From the NCBI GenBank assembly GCA_963837805.1, contig CAWIOU010000019.1, forward strand, positions 1 to 64,000: a DNA stretch of 64,000 nt, written 5' to 3'. The notes beneath the pieces are model-generated. The model was not told the origin of the DNA. It made no database searches and was given only the letters and a program-made list of their open reading frames with translations. The DNA comes from Bog-756 sp963837805. GTDB lineage: Bacteria; Actinomycetota; Acidimicrobiia; Acidimicrobiales; RAAP-2. Numbering within the stretch: the first letter of the stretch is position 1; the number at the start of each line of letters is the position of its first letter. Below are positions 11,156-20,778 of this stretch, piece after piece. The position numbers and the translations under genes were made by a program.

Positions 11156-11932
11156 TCAGACGGTCGGCTCGAGCCTGGCCGCCATCTCGCGGTAGCCGGT
11201 GACGGGGATGAGATGGATGCCGTCGAAGGCGTTCGACTCACGGATCTCGTCGATGAGATCGCCGGCGATCTCCACTCCCGCCGTCCGGTCGCGGTCGAGC
11301 ATGGCGATGATCGACTCGGGCACCGCCAGCTCGGGGATCTCGGTGGACAGCTTTCTGGCCATGGTGGCCCCGGGCAGGACGATGACGCCGGCGAAGACGG
11401 GACCGGCGAACTCGACACTGGCCCGCCACTCGAGGAGGTCGCGGGCCGAAAAGCAGATCTGGGCGAAGAGGAAGTCGGCGTCGCGCTTCCAGGCGGGCAC
11501 CGGTCGGAGGCCAGAGGCCACGCCGATGCGGATGGGCCCGGTCCCGAGGCCGGGTTGTTCGGCGAACCGGCGGGCTTCGGCGATCATGGTCCGGACCGAG
11601 AGATCGTCGGACCGGGCTCCCGTCTCGGGCCGGTCCCCGTAGACGAACAGGAACTCGTCGACCCCGTAGGCGGCGGCGGTGAGGAGGTCGCGTCGGAATC
11701 CGAGGATGTTCCGGTCACGGGCGTTGAGGCAGGCGATCGATCGGCCGCCCATGAGCTTGACCTCGTGGGCCACGGCGATGCTGGAGACCGTCGCCCGACC
11801 GATGTGGTTGTCAGGGATCAGGAAGGCACTGGCCACCCGGCTCATGACGCCGATCTGATGACGGACGTGCATGAGGTCGGGTCGTGTGGCCGGCTCGACC
11901 TCGCAGATGATCTCGAGCGCACCGGGGTCCAT
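11156..11932 (-). CDS. Methylenetetrahydrofolate reductase-like protein
   Basis: The predicted 258-residue TIM-barrel protein has the MetF-family feel. It begins with ALEIICEVEPATRPD, has IPDNHIGRATVSS and a FLFVYGD strand (the MetF 'GD' flavin region), then IRIGVASG, DADFLFAQICF and FAGVIVL. MetF reduces methylenetetrahydrofolate with FAD. This form is shorter than the classical enzyme and lacks the clear GD.P motif, so it may be one of the actinobacterial MetF-like proteins of unproven activity. The start could be ATG 11932 or GTG 11941. Confidence 0.72.
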   Translation of the reverse strand: MDPGALEIICEVEPATRPDLMHVRHQIGVMSRVASAFLIPDNHIGRATVSSIAVAHEVKLMGGRSIACLNARDRNILGFRRDLLTAAAYGVDEFLFVYGDRPETGARSDDLSVRTMIAEARRFAEQPGLGTGPIRIGVASGLRPVPAWKRDADFLFAQICFSARDLLEWRASVEFAGPVFAGVIVLPGATMARKLSTEIPELAVPESIIAMLDRDRTAGVEIAGDLIDEIRESNAFDGIHLIPVTGYREMAARLEPTV

Positions 11933-11960
11933 GCCCTTCACGATACGGCGGCCCGGGCCA

Positions 11961-13244
11961 TCAGGGATTGAGGTAACGCCAGCGGTGGCCACCATCGTGG
12001 GTGGCGATCAGTCCTTCGCCGGTGCAGCCGTTCGGCGCATTGCAGGGGGGTATCCCGACGACGGCCCATCCATCCTGAGGCGAGAAGAAGTGCAGTCCCC
12101 AGGCTCCGCCCTTGGCGGGACCCGGTCCGGGATCGCTGGGCCACGCCGCCTCGGTGTCGACGGTCGTCCAGTGAGCGCCGGCATCGGTCGTCTCGACCAG
12201 GGAACGGCCCCAGGAGAGGAACCAGGCTCGCGGCGTGGCCGCCGAAAGGCTGGGGGGTGGCGCCATGGACACCGCAGAACCGGCGACCGGGACGGGGCGC
12301 GGCTGCCAGCTGTTGCCGCCGTCCGAGGTCACGAAGACAGCGGGTGAGGGGTCGAACCCGAAGACCACACCGATTCCGGGGTCGAAGAAGGTGGGCAACT
12401 GGTACTGGCCGTCGGAGGGGAGGCCGGATGCCGGGGTCCAGGTCCGACCGCCGTCGGTGGTCCGGTCGAGGGAGGTGCCGGGCGACGCGGTATTCACCAA
12501 GCCGCCGGATTCCTGAGCCCAGCCGTCACGCGTGTCGGTGAACACGATGGCGGCTCCGCCAAACGGGAGGGTGGAGACAGGCGACCAGCTCGCTCCCCCG
12601 TCGGCCGTCGAGAAGAACTGGTTGCCATCCGATGCGAATCCATGAAGAGGATCGACGAAGGTGAGCGAAAGATTGCCTCCGCACCCCTGGAGACAACCGG
12701 GCAGTGTGCTCGCCGTCCAGGTGCTCCCACCATCGGTGGACCGCAGGATCTCGTCGCCCCGATCCGCGCCGGCGGTTGACTGACCGGGCGGCACCACTCC
12801 CGGAACCCCCTGGGCGCCGACCCACACGTCGTCCGTACCGAGGCCGGTCACCGAGGTGACCCACTTGCCGGCTGCGTTGGACATCTGCGAAGGGGTCACG
12901 GTCCGCCAGGTCTGACCCTGGTCCGTCGAGAGGTAGAGGTCAGACACGTTGAGTGCCCAGCCGATCCCCGGACCGGCGGCGCCGATGGAGAGCACCATGC
13001 TGCGGGGCACACCGGTCGGGGCGTTCGTGGTGCGTTGTGGCCGCGCCGTGGGAGCGGCCGGCGACGGACGGACCGGTCGGCTCGAGGGGCCGGCCAGCAG
13101 GGACACCCCCAGCCCGGCGGCGAGGAGCACAGTCACGATCCCACCGATCGACCATCGGCGGCGGCGGCGGCGTCTGGCCTCCTCGAACAGAAGCTGCGCT
13201 TCGTCGACGACCGGCGACGGGACAGGCGCGTCGACCTTTGTCAT
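11961..13244 (-). CDS. Membrane-anchored Asp-box (BNR) beta-propeller protein
   Basis: The 427-residue protein has an Arg-rich cytoplasmic stretch (about residues 25-31), one transmembrane helix (32-53) and a Pro-rich linker. Seven Asp-box motifs of the S/T-x-D-x-G-x-x-W kind follow, such as STDGGSTW, TTDGGRTW and THDGGHRW. Asp-box propellers include sialidases and the photosystem II factor Ycf48. No sialidase catalytic residues were identified, so it is probably a surface binding or sensing propeller. It diverges from a GntR gene with 35 bases between. A decayed copy of this arrangement lies at 18677-20020. Confidence 0.82.
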   Translation of the reverse strand: MTKVDAPVPSPVVDEAQLLFEEARRRRRRRWSIGGIVTVLLAAGLGVSLLAGPSSRPVRPSPAAPTARPQRTTNAPTGVPRSMVLSIGAAGPGIGWALNVSDLYLSTDQGQTWRTVTPSQMSNAAGKWVTSVTGLGTDDVWVGAQGVPGVVPPGQSTAGADRGDEILRSTDGGSTWTASTLPGCLQGCGGNLSLTFVDPLHGFASDGNQFFSTADGGASWSPVSTLPFGGAAIVFTDTRDGWAQESGGLVNTASPGTSLDRTTDGGRTWTPASGLPSDGQYQLPTFFDPGIGVVFGFDPSPAVFVTSDGGNSWQPRPVPVAGSAVSMAPPPSLSAATPRAWFLSWGRSLVETTDAGAHWTTVDTEAAWPSDPGPGPAKGGAWGLHFFSPQDGWAVVGIPPCNAPNGCTGEGLIATHDGGHRWRYLNP

Positions 13245-13279
13245 CCCGGGCCTGGCAATGTCCGATCCATGGGTCTACT

Positions 13280-13639
13280 ATGACTAGCACCATGATCTCT
13301 GTCAACATCGACCGCTCCGACCCCGTGCTCCTCCACGACCAGGTGGCGGCCGAGATTCGCAGAGCCATCGCCGAGGGCGAGGCGGGACCCGGCGAACGAC
13401 TCCCTTTGGCCAAGGACCTGGCCGCCGTGCTCGGGGTCAACAAGAACACCGTTCTGCGGGCGCTCCACATCCTCCGGGACGAAGGGCTGCTCGATTTCCA
13501 ACGAGGTCGGGGCATCACGGTGGCCGGCACTCCGGAGCGGAGTGCCGTCATCAACCGGGTTCGTGAATTGGTCGAGTTCTGCCGCACCCAGGGCTATCGC
13601 AGAGACGAAATCGTCGAGATGATCGAGGCGCTGCCTTGA
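13280..13639 (+). CDS. GntR-family regulator, short YtrA-like type
   Basis: The predicted 119-residue protein is almost entirely a winged helix-turn-helix. DPVLLHDQVAAEIRRAI is followed by GERLPLAKDLAAVLGVNKNT and VLRALHILRDEGLL, and it has only a short C-terminal tail as in the YtrA subgroup. Such regulators usually repress an adjacent divergent transporter or membrane gene, here probably the Asp-box propeller gene. Starts at 13280 or 13292 are possible (M-T-S-T-M). The same ATG-N6-ACC-ATG arrangement occurs in the decayed paralog at 18850. Confidence 0.85.
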   Translation: MTSTMISVNIDRSDPVLLHDQVAAEIRRAIAEGEAGPGERLPLAKDLAAVLGVNKNTVLRALHILRDEGLLDFQRGRGITVAGTPERSAVINRVRELVEFCRTQGYRRDEIVEMIEALP

Positions 13640-13723
13640 GGGTGGCGAAAAGAACCAGCTGACGTCGCACCCTTGCGCGTGATGAGAATCGACACCCACT
13701 CGTATCCAGGGTCAATGCCCAGC

Positions 13724-14668
13724 TCAAGCTGCCCGCCACTGCTCCATGACCTTCATGCAGGCAAGCCCGTCGGCAAACGAAGGCGCGATCGGCTTACCGG
13801 TGAGCACCGAGTCTCGGATTGCCGCCGTCCATCCGGTCATGGCTTCAGCGTGGGGATCACCAGCCCGTAGCTCGAACTCGAGCTGCTCTGTGGATCCGTC
13901 GCTCTTGCGAACGACCACACGAGCGTCCCCGATGTTTTCGATCGCCCCCTCCGAACCGAGAATGACGATGCGAGGGGTAACCGAGACTCTTGCCGCAAAC
14001 GAGGAGTTGATCGTCGCCGTGGCCCCTGAGCGAAGCTCGGCCCAACCGGCGAAGGCATCCTCAGCATCGCATCGGCGCATGGACCCATCGGCATCGGGAC
14101 GCTCTGTGACGGTGATCCACGTTTCAGCTCCCGTGCGGGTGATGTCCCCAAGCAACCAACGGATGAGGTCGATGGCGTGGGACCCGAAGGCTCCGATCCA
14201 GCCTCCTCCTCGGGAGCGATCGAAGAGCCATCCCCACGTGCGCAGAGGGACGCGTGACGCCGACGTGTACGCGGTATAGGCGAAATGCTCCGGCGACCCG
14301 ATGACACCCGAACCGATCAGCTTCGCCACGGTCAGACGAGCCGGTTGACAACGGAACTCAAAGTTCAAGAAGTTAGCGACCCCACTGGCCTCGGCAGCCT
14401 CGGTCATTGCGATCGCTTCGGCAACCGACGTGCCGAACGGCTTCTCACACAATACGGCGTGCCCAGCGTCGATCGCCCAGGTGACGTGGTCAGCATGCAG
14501 GAATGGCGGCGAATGAACCGCAATCAGGTCAACCCGCGAGCGACAGAGGGCATGCACGGATACCGGATCGTGGGCCGTGACGACATCGATGACCTCCCAT
14601 CCAGACTCCTGGAACGCACCGGCCGCTACTCGGGCACCAAACCCAGTCCCGATGATGCCGACCCGCAT
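13724..14668 (-). CDS. Gfo/Idh/MocA family oxidoreductase
   Basis: The predicted 314-residue protein has an N-terminal Rossmann fold, MRVGIIGTGFGARV, with the family's VHSPPFLHADHV and the catalytic-lysine region LCEKPFG. The C-terminal dimerisation domain includes GGGWIGAFGSHAIDLIRW. The family oxidises or reduces sugars, inositols or related polyols with NAD(P). The start at 14668 fits the fold, although a GGGAGG run directly abuts it, leaving no normal spacing. It converges on the GntR gene. The substrate cannot be deduced. Confidence 0.86.
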   Translation of the reverse strand: MRVGIIGTGFGARVAAGAFQESGWEVIDVVTAHDPVSVHALCRSRVDLIAVHSPPFLHADHVTWAIDAGHAVLCEKPFGTSVAEAIAMTEAAEASGVANFLNFEFRCQPARLTVAKLIGSGVIGSPEHFAYTAYTSASRVPLRTWGWLFDRSRGGGWIGAFGSHAIDLIRWLLGDITRTGAETWITVTERPDADGSMRRCDAEDAFAGWAELRSGATATINSSFAARVSVTPRIVILGSEGAIENIGDARVVVRKSDGSTEQLEFELRAGDPHAEAMTGWTAAIRDSVLTGKPIAPSFADGLACMKVMEQWRAA

Positions 14669-15072
14669 CCTCCCGGTGCGGGTTCGAGGTTCTCGCTGGC
14701 TCTGATTCACGGGCAACCTCAACAGGATCGAAAGCTGTGCGTGTCGACTTCCATGTTGCATTCTGGTCACCAACGTCACTCGAATGCACGGCCGACCTGG
14801 TCATCAACCGGGCTCATCTGCGACCGATGTGCTCACGCCGAGCTGGCTCCTGACCGACTGGTTGACCAGAGACCAAACCATTTGTCAGCCTGCCTGTAGG
14901 GCAAACACATGTTCCCTCAGGAGGGCACGCAAATGGCAGCTAGGCACGATGGGCATCGCATCCAGCCTCGGCTACGATGACCCTTCCGCCGTGGTAGCTC
15001 AAATCAGCGTGGCTACTCCGATTGCTACTTGAAAGGAATCGCTCCGAGCAGAAGTAGGCTCGGAGCAGCTAC
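14669..15072. other. Intergenic stretch before the tRNA, with a perfect hairpin at 15041-15066
   Basis: I see no convincing gene in these 400 bases. GCTCCGAGC at 15041-15049 and GCTCGGAGC at 15058-15066 form a nine-base-pair stem with an eight-base loop, six bases before the tRNA. It has no T-tract. It may belong to the tRNA leader or to a recombination site. Confidence 0.4.
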
Positions 15073-15146
15073 GGGGGCGTAGCTCAGCTGGTAGAGCGCT
15101 TGACTGGCAGTCAAGAGGTTCGAGGGTTCGAGTCCCTTCGCCTCCA
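15073..15146 (+). tRNA. tRNA-Ala (anticodon GGC)
   Basis: A full cloverleaf can be drawn over 74 bases. The acceptor stem GGGGGCG/CGCCTCC contains the G3-U70 pair that identifies alanine tRNAs. The D arm is GCTC...GAGC, the anticodon stem-loop is CTTGA-CTGGCAG-TCAAG with anticodon GGC, and the T loop is TTCGAGT, with discriminator A. CCA is not encoded. The recombinase gene begins about 100 bases past its 3' end, so this tRNA is a likely integration site. Confidence 0.93.
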
Positions 15147-15244
15147 CTCGAAATCCCAGGTCAGAGAGGGTCGACGGCCCAAAGAAGCATCCTCAGGATA
15201 GGCTCTGTAGCAACGAATGTAGCAACGGGCAAGAACTGAGGTGG

Positions 15245-16393
15245 GTGTGGGTGGCCGGACGAGCGGCGAACGGCGAGGGAAGCCTCTACCAGCGTAGATC
15301 CGACGGACGATGGGTCGGCGCTGTTCTGCTGGGCGACGACAGCGGGTCGAGCACAACGCAAAACCGTGAGTGCCAAGAGTCGGGCTGATGCTGTCAAGAA
15401 GTTACGAACTCTCCAACAGAATATCGATAACGGACTGCCAGCCCCTGATGACCGGCTCACCGTTACTGGTCTAATCGAACCTTGGCTCACCGAGGTGCTG
15501 CCACACCGGGTTGCGCCTGCGACTGTCGCCAACTACAAGTCTTTGTTCGATACACACATCAAGCCAGATCTCGGCCGGAAACGACTCACGAGCCTCCAGC
15601 CGGGTGACGTCCAGCGCTTCATCAACCAGAAGCTCGAAAGTGGTCTATCCGCTCGGACAGTGAGACACCTCAGGGGCCTCCGATGCGAACTCTGGAATTT
15701 GCCTATCGGCAGGGGAACGTGGGTCGCAATGTTGCAGCTATGACCGAGGGTCCACGCCAGAAGTCGGGTAGCGAGGGCCGTTCTCTTACCATTGAACAGG
15801 CTCGTTCACTTCTCGGTGTTGCAAAAGGGGATCGACTCGAAGCCCTTTACGTGCTCATGCTGTCCACGGGCATGCGCCCTGGAGAAGCATTTGGGCTGCC
15901 TTGGAGAAACGTGGACTTGTCCAATGGGAAGGTGAGCATCAAGCAAGCCCTCGTACGACAGAAGGGCGGGAGCGTGATCGGCGAAGGAAAGATCGGCGAG
16001 AAGGGCTGGAGAACGGTCCCGATTCCAAGTCCGGTTGTGAGAGCCCTCATTGATCATCGTGATCGGCAAGAAAAGGAGCGCATCGATGCGGGAGACGCCT
16101 GGGAAGACAACGGACTCGTGTTCTGCACACCTATCGGCACCCTTCTCGATCCGGACAATCACCGAAAGTCGTTCTCCAAACTCACCGAAAAGGCGGGACT
16201 CGGTCGGTGGCATCCTCATGAGCTGCGGCACTCGGCAACCTCGATCATGTTGGCGCAGGGAGTGCCTATCGATGTTGTATCGAAGACGGTTGGACATACG
16301 TCGATTCGGATTACCGCCGACGTATACGGCCATTTGCTCGAAGAACAGAAGGCACTTACAGCTAAGGCGATGGAGTCCGCTCTTTGGGGTTGA
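15245..16393 (+). pseudogene. Tyrosine recombinase (integrase), frameshifted
   Basis: Joined across two frameshifts (near 15345 and near 15680), the product is a full phage-type integrase of about 380 residues. It has an N-terminal arm-binding motif (NGEGSLYQRRSDGRWVGAV) and a SAM-like core-binding domain (WLTEVLPHRVAPATVANYKS). The catalytic domain has Arg in STGMRPGEA, His-x-x-Arg in HPHELRHSA, His in VGHTS and the Tyr nucleophile in ADVYGHL. The catalytic part is unbroken. It directly follows tRNA-Ala, the usual layout of an integrated element. The net length is a multiple of three, so one insertion and one deletion would repair it. Whether the shifts are real or sequencing errors is unknown. 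Confidence 0.85.
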
Positions 16394-16488
16394 GCACTGA
16401 TCCGCTCAGGCGGCGTCCTCACGTGATGGGCAAAGGCTCTTTTGCCGGCGAGGGGTGACGAAGGACCAACCGTGCAGGTTGCAACGGC

Positions 16489-17252
16489 TCACGGTTCCCA
16501 GGAAGCAACCTTTGTTGCCAAGTCTTCAAAGTGTCGGTCATACAATCGCTTGCGATGACCATTCGCCCCTGACGGGTGTGGAAATCCAAAGAGAGGCACC
16601 GTTCCGCTGACAAGGTCCCCCGATCCACCTCCCGGCGTAATAGCTCCGACACGGTATTCCCCAAAGGAACTACTACCGCTCCGGGCAGCATGGCGAGTTC
16701 GGCCGTGAGAACCTGATCAACGAAGGACGACAACAAAGGAAACTCGTCCGGTGACGGGGTGCCGCCGTAATTTCGCTGTTGATGAACGCCGGATAGAGGA
16801 CAGCCGAAGTGCTGTGCAGCAACTTGGAGTGGCCGTCGAACAGTTCACCCGACGTCTCCAATCCGAGGTGGTGCGACAGTCCGATTCCGTCGAGCATCCA
16901 AATCAGATTGCTGCGCATCAGACCTGCAAAGGCCGCCACTCCCTTCGCTCGTCGGAGTACCTCGTCACCACCTATTCCTTCTGTCAGTGAGCGTTGAGCC
17001 TCCTGGCAAGCGAGGTACATCTGATGGCGGCCTGGCGTAATCCCGACGATGATGACGTGCGCTTCCTATTTATTCTGTCAGTCGGGCAGTACCTGATCGT
17101 GAGAGGTCCGGCTTCTGCCAACACAAGATCTGGTATCAGAACGTCGGCTTCCGACGTAATCGGCGACATGTGAGAAAGGACGGGTGCCATCTGGTCGAAA
17201 CACCAGTCCCGGTCGACGAGGCCTCGGCCCCCAGTGCCGACCGGTCAAACAT
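16489..17252 (-). pseudogene. Uracil-DNA-glycosylase-fold protein, frameshifted
   Basis: Four single-base insertions, each at a short homopolymer, restore a 255-residue protein. It reads from MFDRSALG through HVIIVGITPGR (the family's water-activating loop region) and LLHSTSAVLYPAFINSE to GFPHPSGANGHR (the DNA-minor-groove loop). This is the uracil-DNA glycosylase superfamily, of a subgroup seen in mobile regions and not the housekeeping Ung. AAGGCG lies just before ATG 17252. It follows the HEPN-like gene on the same strand, so the pair may act together. The length, 764 bases, becomes a multiple of three exactly after four additions. Confidence 0.75.
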
Positions 17253-17336
17253 GATTCGCCTTGGGTCCCATAGGCGGGCAGCCTACGGGACCTGACCAGC
17301 AGCAAATCCAGTGCACACTCGATGCGCTCTAGTCCG

Positions 17337-17477
17337 TCACCTGAGGCGCAGAGCCTCTTCAAACGGTGTGGCCCATGCAACGGCTGGGTTGATCGGATCG
17401 CCCGATAGAGCTTCGATCCGAGGGTCCAGTGCCTCCATGCGCCACCGATCCGATTGTTTAATCGTCAATTCCTGCAT
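17337..17477 (-). CDS. Small hypothetical protein between HEPN-like and UDG-like genes
   Basis: A 46-codon frame starts at ATG 17477 inside the last 20 bases of the HEPN-like gene and ends 84 bases before the UDG-like start. The overlap suggests coupling. The product is Glu/Arg-rich with one acidic helix (ATPFEEALRLR). Protein-like sequence continues past the stop in another frame (GLERIECALDLLLV), so the true gene may be longer and broken by a frameshift. I recognise no family. Confidence 0.3.
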   Translation of the reverse strand: MQELTIKQSDRWRMEALDPRIEALSGDPINPAVAWATPFEEALRLR

Positions 17478-18481
17478 CACGAAGGTACAACTTGATGCAC
17501 AACGAGAACACTTCAGCCGCAATTACGGCATGAAACAGGTCGGTCCACTTTCCTTCTCGAGCAAAACCCCTGTGAATTGCAGAGCGTCGGACATAAAACT
17601 CTCGCATCCAGCGTCTGCGCCAAGGACCTTCGTCTCGGCTCGCTCGACCTGTCAGGCCAAAATTGTGCCATCGGGTGAATCCCGCTGCGAACTCGGAGAA
17701 TAGACCCGTTATTTCGTCCGAAAGACCCTTTCCAATTGCTCCAGTCACACCGAACAAGCGCTCAAACGCAGCTCCCATCTGGACAAGATCGTCGAGAATC
17801 GTTGTTTGCTCGCTGAGCCGATTTGCCTGCAGGTAGGGCGGCAGCGCGAGCACCAATTTTTGGCCCAGCACAGACTCAGTCGAGATAGTCGTCGCCAGCG
17901 CATCCAAGAGCGATTGATCGATGTTGAGCTGATGCTGCGCAGATCCCGAGACGGGGACTGTCACCGAAATTCTTCAATCGGATATGTGTCCTGACGGCGC
18001 CCGTCTCGACGGCGCCTGAGACGTTTATGTATTTGACGTCAGATTGGAAGTGGTGAAAGTAGCCCTCACAGTGAGCATCACAGATCGGACTCAGTCCCTC
18101 AGTGATGTCATAGTAGCTATTGCTCATGATAAGAGCCGCTGAAAGACAGATGCGGTGCCGCCTCAGCGTTTCGTAATCCGATTCTGTAACTTCCAATGGC
18201 CCACGACCATCAATCCACATGAGGCAAGGTATGAATGGACTACCCCTAAGACCTCGATAGCAGTCCAGGATTCTCCGAGCTGCAGCGGTATAGGGCTGTG
18301 AGGGGTCGAGGCAGATCGGCGCTGGCGCCACCTCTACGTCACCGAACCTCACCGGATCACGAAGCCCGATCCAAGGCAGGAGATATAGATGTGCCTCGGT
18401 ACTATCTGCGTCTCTGTTGAAGACGACTCTGCCACGCCGTTCTCCATGAGCCTCCAGACTCTCATTTGACTCACGCTCCAT
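17458..18481 (-). pseudogene. HEPN-like protein with C-terminal RxxxxH motif, frameshifted
   Basis: Removing one base near 17965 joins two frames into a protein of about 340 residues. The N-terminal two thirds are unrecognised, with LLPWIGLRDPVRFGDVEV and TESDYETLRRHRICLS as parts. The C-terminal all-helical portion holds YVRRSAIHRG followed by LFHAVIAAEVFSLC. That is the spacing of Apea-type HEPN domains (Arg, four residues, His). HEPN proteins are commonly RNases of toxin-antitoxin and antiviral systems. GGAGG at 18491-18495 precedes ATG 18481. The assignment rests on this motif and helical character only. Confidence 0.55.
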
Positions 18482-18586
18482 TGCCAACGACCTCCGCCAT
18501 CAATTTCGGTGCGCACGCCTGGTGGAACTTGAATCTACCGTTCTGAAGATGGTCAAAGCCGGATGCTGGGAGATCGCTGACCAAGT

Positions 18587-18672
18587 GGTGTTAATCGATT
18601 CACGGCCGATCTAGACGTATTTGCCGCCTGGAGAAGTCCCATCGGAAAGCTCCGTCATTAACCGATGGGGGG
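18587..18672 (+). repeat. Dispersed C-YP...RHL repeat, copy A
   Basis: This copy shares the core CCTGGxGxAGTCCCAT...GATGGGGG with two others and keeps the same spacing to an upstream ATC. In one frame it reads like a degraded C-x-P...C-R-L-E-K-S-H...S-L-T-D-G-G peptide, but with a stop codon. It lies between the HEPN-like gene and the decayed GntR copy. Confidence 0.55.
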
Positions 18673-18676
18673 CTCT

Positions 18677-18850
18677 TTAGAGTGCGAAACCGAGGTGGTT
18701 CGACGCTGGCCTGGGGTGTCCCCTACCGGCACTGGCACCCCCTATGCACCGGTTGGCCACGAGTTCAGGCAAGTCGCTCGATAATTTCTGATTGAAGAGT
18801 GGCACTGCCTCATTCCGGTCGATGTTGACATGAAACATGGTCCTATGCAT
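18677..18850 (-). pseudogene. GntR regulator remnant
   Basis: The first dozen residues, HVNIDRNEAVPLFNQ, align with SVNIDRSDPVLLHDQ of the intact GntR protein at 13280. The rest drifts out of frame and the helix-turn-helix is lost. The leader CTACTATG...ACCATG is shared with the intact gene. CTATGCATAG at 18843-18852 is a perfect ten-base palindrome at the start and could have been the operator. It diverges from the decayed propeller gene as its intact counterpart does. Confidence 0.65.
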
Positions 18851-18885
18851 AGTAGTTCTATGAGCATTCGCTTGCGAGGTCTGAT

Positions 18886-20020
18886 GTGACCCTCCTCGAC
18901 ACACCGCCCCAAGCGTCGACGGCGGCCAATCCCGAGTTGCTGTTTCGGGAAGCCAAGCAGCGTCGCCGGCGACGATGGTTGGTTGCGGGAATCGTCGCAA
19001 CGGCCCTATCGTTGCTCTTATCGATCGTGCTCCTCGGAAGAACAGGGACCGGGCAGACTCACTCACGGAACCGACCGTGCTCCAACCCCAGTAGGGAAGG
19101 TCAATCCTTTGCCAAAGCAGATGGTGATGGTGAGTCTCGGGTGGGGTAACAAAACCTCGAAGTGGTTTCCTCCGCATCCGGTCACGTGGTGCGGAAACTG
19201 ACCTCTGGCGGTTGGCTCATTTGACGGGACAACTCAGCCGACCGTAAGCCCGGCTGGCACCGTCTATTTCGACCACGCTGGTCGAGCTGGAAGTCAACCC
19301 AGTGAACAGATCTGGAGTATTCCCCTCTCGGGCGGTCCAAGTACGTTCGTCGCCGACGGGCACACTCCGGTAGTCAGTCCCAACGGCGCCTTCCTGGCCT
19401 ATTTAACGTGGACGGCGCTGAACAACGCTCCCGCCTCGGTGGTGGTGATGACCATCGCCACCGGGGCGACAAACAAATGGATTTACTCGACCAATGTGCC
19501 CGAAATCAGTGATCTCTCTTGGGCCCCCGACTCCCAGTCGCTTGTCTTCACCACCTCGGCTCCCACCAGCACTTCATGGACCTACGGTGCCTGGTCCGTC
19601 CGGCTGCTCAGTCCCAACCGGTCACTCGATACGGCCCAGGCGATCCGACTCCTTCCGAATGCCTTCTGGGTCGGCTACGTGAACGCCAATCAGGCCATGG
19701 AAGTTCTTGTCCACCGGAACTTCCTTGATCAGGGAGACTGGTTTCAGCCCATCCTGATGGATGTGGCTTCGGGTCAGGTGATCAAGCGTCTGCCGGTGCT
19801 TGCCGGACAGTCAGAGTAGCCTCCAAACGGTAGCGGGCAATGGAAGATCGACCCAACTGGTCATTACGTCGCATTCATCAAACAGCGCAGCCTGCCGAAC
19901 GGTGCAGGCGCTGTCACCGACCTTTACCGGTGGTCGATCGAGGGATCACCGAAACGCTCGACCAGTCGCCCAACAATCGTGAAGTCTGATGTATGGAGTC
20001 CGCTGGGTGCCGGCTCATAA
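18886..20020 (+). pseudogene. Membrane-anchored TolB/WD40-type propeller, decayed
   Basis: The N-terminus, ANPELLFREAKQRRRRRWL plus one transmembrane helix, matches the architecture of the Asp-box protein at 11961. The body is a TolB-like propeller with ISDLSWAPDSQSLVFTT and VSPAGTVYF blades. The frame is broken at about 19130-19190. It also has an in-frame TAG at 19817-19819, after which the same frame continues coherently to 20020 (KIDPTGHYVAFIKQR). A substitution stop cannot be blamed on homopolymer miscalls, so this looks truly dead. Coding-like sequence may continue to about 20280. Confidence 0.7.
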
Positions 20021-20280
20021 CCTTCGCACAGTTTGCGACAGCATCACCGTCCGAAAGCGACAATTCATCCCGGATTCGCAAATCTCGGATTCCCAGCTAG
20101 AGCTTCCTCAGGGTGCCACGATGACCGCGGTATGCCTGCCCCCGACCGGCACACACGAGTGGGATGGTGAATGGGAGGCCCAGCAGGCGAGGCCACGGCT
20201 GCGCTTTTCGACCGTGACCACACGCACGTCCGGGTGTCTGGTTAGCACCTGTGGCGGTACCGTGAGGATTTGGGGTGATA

Positions 20281-20595
20281 TCAGCCGACCGTCACGTTGG
20301 TTGCGCCGACTCCTTCGAGCAACCTTATGGCCGCACGCTTTCCCCTGCCCCAGTCGGGTAGCGCCCACCACTCTCTTGGGGCGACTGTCAGCTCAGTCCC
20401 CGACGGTGGGGACACGTCCACCTTGACGGTGAGGGACGATCCCCATGAGAAGACAGTGACTCCCTTCTTGAACACGAGTACATCTGGGGCCGAGTCCCCT
20501 TCGAAAAGGGCATAGCCCTGTTGGGCAGCAAACTGCCTAAGAGCCAGGGAAACCTCGTCGGCAGGTTCATTCACGGTTCCGTGCACTGTTTCCAT
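20281..20595 (-). CDS. Hypothetical protein, 104 residues
   Basis: An uninterrupted frame encodes a small acidic-to-neutral protein with no signal peptide. It contains ALRQFAAQQGYALFEGDSAPD, given here as two segments (ALRQFAAQQGYALFE and GDSAPD), then beta strands VFKKGVTVFSWGSSLTVKV, and ends in AAIRLLEGVGATNVTVG. The alpha-beta-beta look and lack of frameshifts suggest a real gene, but I recognise no family. It converges on the decayed propeller gene and diverges from the Clp_N gene. Confidence 0.55.
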   Translation of the reverse strand: METVHGTVNEPADEVSLALRQFAAQQGYALFEGDSAPDVLVFKKGVTVFSWGSSLTVKVDVSPPSGTELTVAPREWWALPDWGRGKRAAIRLLEGVGATNVTVG

Positions 20596-20778
20596 TCGGA
20601 GCAGCCTAAATGGCCGTCATGTTCAGCACAGTGGGCGGGTGTGGCCCTGGGCTGTCCCTCGCTGCCAGATCGGAGGGCAGTGCGACAGAATGACTGCACT
20701 GCCGAAGCGGCGCTTGACCGTCATTTCAAATGTGGATTCCCCCTGGAAATGGACGATTCGATCTGTAACGCTGGCTAG

